DNA of 64,000 nucleotides from Anaerohalosphaeraceae bacterium (GTDB taxonomy: Bacteria > Planctomycetota > Phycisphaerae > Sedimentisphaerales > Anaerohalosphaeraceae). The stretch is taken from positions 1-64,000 of the forward strand of contig DAOSUR010000002.1 of the NCBI GenBank assembly GCA_035378985.1. Direction: 5' to 3'. Shown in pieces: positions 60,178-64,000 of the stretch. The position numbers and the translations under genes are program-made. Each line of letters opens with the position of its first letter. The first letter of the stretch is position 1. Below the pieces are notes generated by a model. That model saw only the letters and a list, made by a program, of their open reading frames with translations, searched no databases and had not been told where the DNA came from.

Positions 60178-61896
60178 TTGAATCCGGCTCTTGAGCGGAA
60201 AGACTGTTCGGTTGTCTTGGTTGGGCCTGCGGGTATGGGTATCCAGACAGTAGAGCAGGCTCTTGTGAAAGTGCTGAAATCTGCTGGGTTCCATATCTTT
60301 GCTACCAAAGAGTATATGTCCCGAGTCCGCGGGGGGATGAATTCCACCAGTCTGCGTGTCGGGTCTGTTCCGGTTTCGGCACCGGTGGAGCGGATTGATT
60401 TGCTTTTGGTCTTGGCCCCCGGCGGGGTGACCCATGTGTCCGGACGAATCAGCTCTTCTACAGTAGTTCTCGGCGAAAAGGAACATTTTTCGCAGGAAAT
60501 GCCTTCTGGAATCCGGACAATAGACATCCCCTTTGAGCAGATTGCCTCCGAGATTGGGAATAAACTTTATTCCAATACGGTGGCCGTAGGTCTGCTGGGG
60601 GCGGTTTTCCATGTGGAAGAAGCGATTCTGGAGGATTTTGTTCAGAAGCGTTTTGCCGGCAAGGAACCAAAAGTGGTGGAGGAGAATAAAAAAGCCATCC
60701 AGGCCGGTTTTGCACAGGGACTTCGGCTGGTTCAGTCCGGTCTTTTGGATATTCGTCTCCAACCCGACCCGCGTGTCAAAAACCAAATCGTTATGGAAGG
60801 CATAGAAGCCGTCGGTTTTGGGGCCTTAGCAGGGGGGTGCAATTTCATCGGGGCCTATCCGATGTCGCCTTCGACGGGCCTTTTGACTTTTCTGGCCAAA
60901 CACGGGAAACGATTCGGCGTTGTCGTCGAGCAGGCCGAGGATGAAATAGCGGCGATCAATATGGCTCTGGGGGCCTGGTATGCCGGAGCCAGAGGCATTG
61001 CCAGCACCTCCGGCGGCGGTTTTGCTTTGATGACGGAGGGGCTTAGTCTGGCGGGGATGCTCGAAAGCCCGCTGGTGATTCACTTGGCCCAGCGGCCCGG
61101 ACCGGCGACCGGCTTGCCGACCCGAACGGAGCAGGCCGACCTTGACTTGGCCTTGTATGCCGGACACGGAGAGTTCCCGCGGGCCATTCTGACGCCGGGC
61201 AATCTGCAGCAGGCCTTTGAGCTGACCAGACACGCCTTTGACCTGGCCGACCGATGCCAGGTGCCCGTATTCGTTCTAACCGACCAGTATTTGGCCGATA
61301 CCTACTACAATACGGAGCCCTTTGACCTTTCCACTGTCCGGGTAAACCATCATTTTGTTGAAACGCAGGAAGGGTATCTCCGATTTGCTTTGACGGAATC
61401 GGGGCTCTCGCCGCGGGGCATTCCGGGATACGGCCGGGGATTGGTTGCGGTGGACAGCGATGAACACGATGAGTTCGGCCGGATTACGGAAGACCTGAGT
61501 CTTCGAACGAGGATGGTGGAGAAACGGCGGGCCAAAGAAAAATTTCTGATTGAAGAGGCGATTGCTCCGACCGTTTGGCCTGAGCCGAACCGAGGACAGG
61601 TGGTTATCTGCTGGGGCTCTACGCTGCCGATAGTTCAGGAAGCCCTGGAGGTTCTCGGATGGGAGGATGTGGGACTGGTCCATTTTCCGCAGGTATTTCC
61701 GCTGCACCCGTCCACGGCCCCAATCCTGGCCCAGGCCCGAACGAAAATCTGTCTGGAAGGCAATGCCGGAGGGCAGTTTGCCCGGCTTCTGAAGGCGTAT
61801 GCGGATGTCGAAATCACCCACAGGATTCTTAAGTACAACGGAGCGGCATTTACAGTCGAAGAAATTGTCCGACGACTGAAGGAGATCTTAAAATAG
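60178..61896 (+). CDS. 2-oxoacid:ferredoxin oxidoreductase, fused gamma-alpha subunit (KorA-type)
   Basis: 572 residues, start TTG 60178 with GGAAGGGAG ahead. Gamma domain first (VVLVGPAGMGIQTVEQALVKVLK ... SRVRGGMNSTSLRVG), then the pyrimidine-binding alpha domain (GALAGGCNFIGAYPMSPSTGLLTFLAK ... EDEIAAINMALGAWYAGARGIASTSGGGFALMTEGL). With the beta subunit it oxidises a 2-oxoacid (2-oxoglutarate or branched-chain) with CoA, reducing ferredoxin. No 4Fe-4S ferredoxin domain is present in this subunit, as expected for the two-subunit type. Confidence 0.93.
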   Translation: MNPALERKDCSVVLVGPAGMGIQTVEQALVKVLKSAGFHIFATKEYMSRVRGGMNSTSLRVGSVPVSAPVERIDLLLVLAPGGVTHVSGRISSSTVVLGEKEHFSQEMPSGIRTIDIPFEQIASEIGNKLYSNTVAVGLLGAVFHVEEAILEDFVQKRFAGKEPKVVEENKKAIQAGFAQGLRLVQSGLLDIRLQPDPRVKNQIVMEGIEAVGFGALAGGCNFIGAYPMSPSTGLLTFLAKHGKRFGVVVEQAEDEIAAINMALGAWYAGARGIASTSGGGFALMTEGLSLAGMLESPLVIHLAQRPGPATGLPTRTEQADLDLALYAGHGEFPRAILTPGNLQQAFELTRHAFDLADRCQVPVFVLTDQYLADTYYNTEPFDLSTVRVNHHFVETQEGYLRFALTESGLSPRGIPGYGRGLVAVDSDEHDEFGRITEDLSLRTRMVEKRRAKEKFLIEEAIAPTVWPEPNRGQVVICWGSTLPIVQEALEVLGWEDVGLVHFPQVFPLHPSTAPILAQARTKICLEGNAGGQFARLLKAYADVEITHRILKYNGAAFTVEEIVRRLKEILK

Positions 61897-61898
61897 CG

Positions 61899-62768
61899 AT
61901 GGACGAGAAAGTTTTCTATCCCGGTAGACTGGATATTGCCTGGTGTCCCGGCTGCGGCAACTACGGGATTCTGCGGGTGCTGCAGAAGGCGCTGGCGGAA
62001 CTGGATATAGACCCGCACAATCTGGTCATGGTTTCGGGGATTGGTCAAGCCGCCAAACTGCCGCATTATTTCAACTGCCATTATTTCAACGGTCTGCATG
62101 GGCGGGCGCTGCCGGCGGCGTTTGCGATTTCGGCCGTTAATCCGAATCTGACGGTCATCGCCGAAAGCGGCGACGGCGATATGTACGGCGAAGGCGGAAA
62201 TCATTTTATTCATACCATTCGACGCAATCCCAACATCACCAATATCATTCATAACAATATGGTTTACGGGCTGACGAAAGGGCAGGCCTCCCCGACCAGT
62301 CGGCGCGGCTTTAAAACCCCGGTTCAGCCGGCGGGCGTCATCAATGAGCCCTTTAATCCGCTGGCTGTGGCCATTGCGCTGGATGCCTCATTTGTCGCCC
62401 GAACCTTTATCGGCGAGGCCGATCGCACCAAAGAAATCCTCAAACAAGCCATCCGGCATCCGGGATATGCTCTTGTCGATATCCTGCAGCCCTGTGTGAC
62501 CTTTAACAAGATCAATACCTACCAGTGGTTTAAGGAGAACACATATTGGCTGGAAGATCACAATCCGCTCGATCGGCGGGCGGCTTTTTCCCGGGCGATT
62601 GAAGAAAGTGAGGGAGGGAAACTTCCGCTGGGGATTTTTTACATCAATTCCAACAAGGTTCCCTACAACCAGGCCGCCGGGATTTATGAAACAGACACCC
62701 GGCCGCTTTTCCAGCGTTCTGTGGACCTGGAGAAATTGAAGGGGCTTCTCCAAAGTTATATAGGATAA
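61899..62768 (+). CDS. 2-oxoacid:ferredoxin oxidoreductase, TPP-binding beta subunit (KorB-type)
   Basis: 289 residues, starting two bases after the alpha stop. WCPGCGNYGILRVLQKAL (Fe-S cysteines and TPP region), SGIGQAAKLPHYF, GLHGRALPAAFAISAVNPNLTVIAESGDGDMYGEGGNHFIHTIRRNPNIT (TPP GDGD motif) and NNMVYGLTKGQASPTS are diagnostic. Further Cys in LQPCVTFNKINTY. Substrate (2-oxoglutarate against 2-oxoisovalerate) cannot be settled by eye. Confidence 0.95.
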   Translation: MDEKVFYPGRLDIAWCPGCGNYGILRVLQKALAELDIDPHNLVMVSGIGQAAKLPHYFNCHYFNGLHGRALPAAFAISAVNPNLTVIAESGDGDMYGEGGNHFIHTIRRNPNITNIIHNNMVYGLTKGQASPTSRRGFKTPVQPAGVINEPFNPLAVAIALDASFVARTFIGEADRTKEILKQAIRHPGYALVDILQPCVTFNKINTYQWFKENTYWLEDHNPLDRRAAFSRAIEESEGGKLPLGIFYINSNKVPYNQAAGIYETDTRPLFQRSVDLEKLKGLLQSYIG

Positions 62769-62875
62769 CGGGTTTCATATTGCGATTCGTTTTTCCTGAA
62801 TAGCAGCGAACATGCCTTTGTTTTTTATGTAGAATATTTAGGACAAAGTTTGGTGTGTTAATCGGAGAAATTCCG

Positions 62876-63895
62876 ATGAAGATAGCCGTTTTCAGCAACA
62901 AACCTTATACGGAACGTTCATTTCGGCAGGCCAATGAAGCCTTCGGCCACGAACTGGTCTTTTTTGAGGAGCGTCTGAATGCCGAGACGGTTTCCTTGGC
63001 GAACGGCAGCGGGGCGGTTTGTGTATTTGTCAATGATGAGCTCCATGCAGAAGTCATCAAGGCCCTGTCCGAACTGGGAGTGCAACTGATTGCCCTGCGC
63101 TGCGCCGGTTTCAATAACGTGGACCTGGCCGCAGCGGAAAAGTGGGGTCTGTCGGTCGTTCGTGTGCCCGCTTACTCGCCTTATGCGGTGGCGGAGCATA
63201 CCGTCGGGCTGATTTTGGCTCTGAATCGTCAGATTTATCGGGCGCATATGCGCGTCCGGGAGGGCAATTTTTCGCTGGAAGGTCTGCTGGGGTTTGATTT
63301 GCATGGGACAACGGCCGGGATTGTCGGCACCGGCAAAATCGGCTCTGTCGTGGCCCGCATCCTGAATGGGTTCGGGTGCATTCTGTATGCGTATGACCTT
63401 CAGCCCAATCCGGAATGTCTCGAACTGGGAGTCCGATATGTTTCCATGGATGATATTTATCGACTGTGCCGGATTATTACGCTGCATTGCCCCCTGACTC
63501 CGCAGACGTATCATTTGATTAATGCGGAGTCCATCGCCAAAATGCAGGATGGGGTAATGCTGATTAATACCAGCCGCGGGGCCCTGGTCGATACGCGAGC
63601 GGCCATCGAAGGCCTCAAAAGCGGCAAAATCGGTTATCTGGGGCTGGATGTTTATGAGGAGGAAGCAGACCTGTTTTTTGAGGACCTGTCCAACCAGATT
63701 ATTCAGGATGATGTCTTTGCCCGGCTGCTGATGTTTCCGAATGTGGTCGTAACCGGGCACCAGGCCTTTTTTACCCAAAACGCCCTGACGGCGATTGCGG
63801 AAACGACCCTGGCGAATGTATCGGCCTTTGAGCGGGGTGAATGCCAGAATATCGTGCTTTGCCAGAAGGTCGTCTGCCGCTACAAAGAATCCTGA
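62876..63895 (+). CDS. ldhA: D-lactate dehydrogenase (2-hydroxyacid dehydrogenase family)
   Basis: 339 residues from ATG 62876 (GGAG eight bases ahead); the frame extends seven codons up. Short D-LDH type: KIAVFSNKPYTERSF start, LIALRCAGFNNVDLAAAEKWGLSVVRVPAYSPYAVAEHTV, NAD motif GIVGTGKIGSVVARILNGFG near 150, catalytic Arg in INTSRGALVDT near 235, Glu in GLDVYEEEADLFFED near 265, His in VTGHQAFFT near 297. Reduces pyruvate to D-lactate with NADH and fits a fermentative metabolism. Confidence 0.93.
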   Translation: MKIAVFSNKPYTERSFRQANEAFGHELVFFEERLNAETVSLANGSGAVCVFVNDELHAEVIKALSELGVQLIALRCAGFNNVDLAAAEKWGLSVVRVPAYSPYAVAEHTVGLILALNRQIYRAHMRVREGNFSLEGLLGFDLHGTTAGIVGTGKIGSVVARILNGFGCILYAYDLQPNPECLELGVRYVSMDDIYRLCRIITLHCPLTPQTYHLINAESIAKMQDGVMLINTSRGALVDTRAAIEGLKSGKIGYLGLDVYEEEADLFFEDLSNQIIQDDVFARLLMFPNVVVTGHQAFFTQNALTAIAETTLANVSAFERGECQNIVLCQKVVCRYKES

Positions 63896-63903
63896 ACCGG
63901 TCT

Positions 63904-64000
63904 TTATATTGTATGATTGGAGACGGCTTTCCGGATTCGGTGCAGGGCTTCCTGAAGCCGGCTTTTCGGACAGGCAAAATTCAGCCGAACGTATCCCGGA
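63904..64000 (-). CDS. PatB/MalY-type aminotransferase, C-terminal end only (partial)
   Basis: The last 32 codons read PGYVRLNFACPKSRLQEALHRIRKAV and end in TAA at 63904-63906. This matches the C-terminal segment of class I/II aminotransferases of the PatB/MalY (cystathionine beta-lyase) type, where the arginine of VRLNFACP binds the substrate carboxylate. The rest is beyond the window. Confidence 0.7.
   Translation of the reverse strand, partial: PGYVRLNFACPKSRLQEALHRIRKAVSNHTI

Overview
The window looks like a chromosomal piece from an anaerobic or fermentative member of the Planctomycetota, most likely class Phycisphaerae (Sedimentisphaerales-like). This is inferred from gene content and style, not from a marker gene. 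The clues are single-chain pyruvate:ferredoxin oxidoreductase, a second 2-oxoacid:ferredoxin oxidoreductase and D-lactate dehydrogenase; an exosortase/EpsI exopolysaccharide locus; two groEL genes around one groES; large TPR and secretin-like proteins; and a URO-D / PmoA-like / Gfo-Idh cluster of the kind common in these bacteria. Base composition looks moderately GC-rich and even. I see no rRNA, tRNA, CRISPR array, phage or transposase gene.

Layout. 1-9260 (minus) is an exopolysaccharide/exosortase operon read Wza-like export lipoprotein, exosortase, EpsI, giant TPR protein, Wzz-like protein (cut by the window start). 9529-16047 (minus) holds a lipoprotein of unknown function, PFOR, and an Rrf2 regulator with O-acetylhomoserine sulfhydrylase. 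16220-17551 (plus) is a divergent chorismate-synthase-like gene, separated by a bidirectional terminator from a 1120-residue orphan secretin-like protein (minus). 21212-28041 (plus) carries tsaB and then the chaperone cluster groEL1-groES-groEL2-dnaJ-grpE-fmdB. 28048-30791 (minus) has an EEP-family hydrolase and a two-gene sensor kinase operon. 30948-38654 (plus) has polA and a four-gene URO-D / DUF6807 / Gfo-Idh / Gfo-Idh operon.

39152-55087 (plus) is the centrepiece: a type IV pilus/type II secretion-like system. It runs major pilin-like gene, an atypical pseudopilin, GspI-, GspJ-, GspK-like genes, a small Cys-rich reading frame pair, GspH-like, PilM/N/O/P-like genes, secretin, TPR lipoprotein, then a complete signalling chain (PAS histidine kinase, CheY-like receiver, GAF/HD-GYP phosphodiesterase, STAS protein), then the MshEN-containing GspE/PilB ATPase and the GspF/PilC platform. 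No prepilin peptidase or PilT is in the window. The first pilin gene is flanked on both sides by palindromic intergenic repeats.

55202-57559 (plus) is a two-gene ABC-2 exporter. 57573-59902 (minus) is ftsW-murG, translationally coupled. 60178-62768 (plus) encodes a two-subunit 2-oxoacid:ferredoxin oxidoreductase, followed by D-lactate dehydrogenase. At the right edge, 63904-64000 (minus) is the C-terminal end of a PatB/MalY-type aminotransferase.

Functionally, the fermentation enzymes (PFOR, Kor, Ldh) agree with an anaerobic life, while the EPS/exosortase operon and the c-di-GMP-linked pilus or secretion operon point to a surface-attached, polymer-degrading habit. Start codons were moved from the longest reading frame wherever a ribosome binding site, signal peptide or neighbour overlap argued for it; each case is noted.
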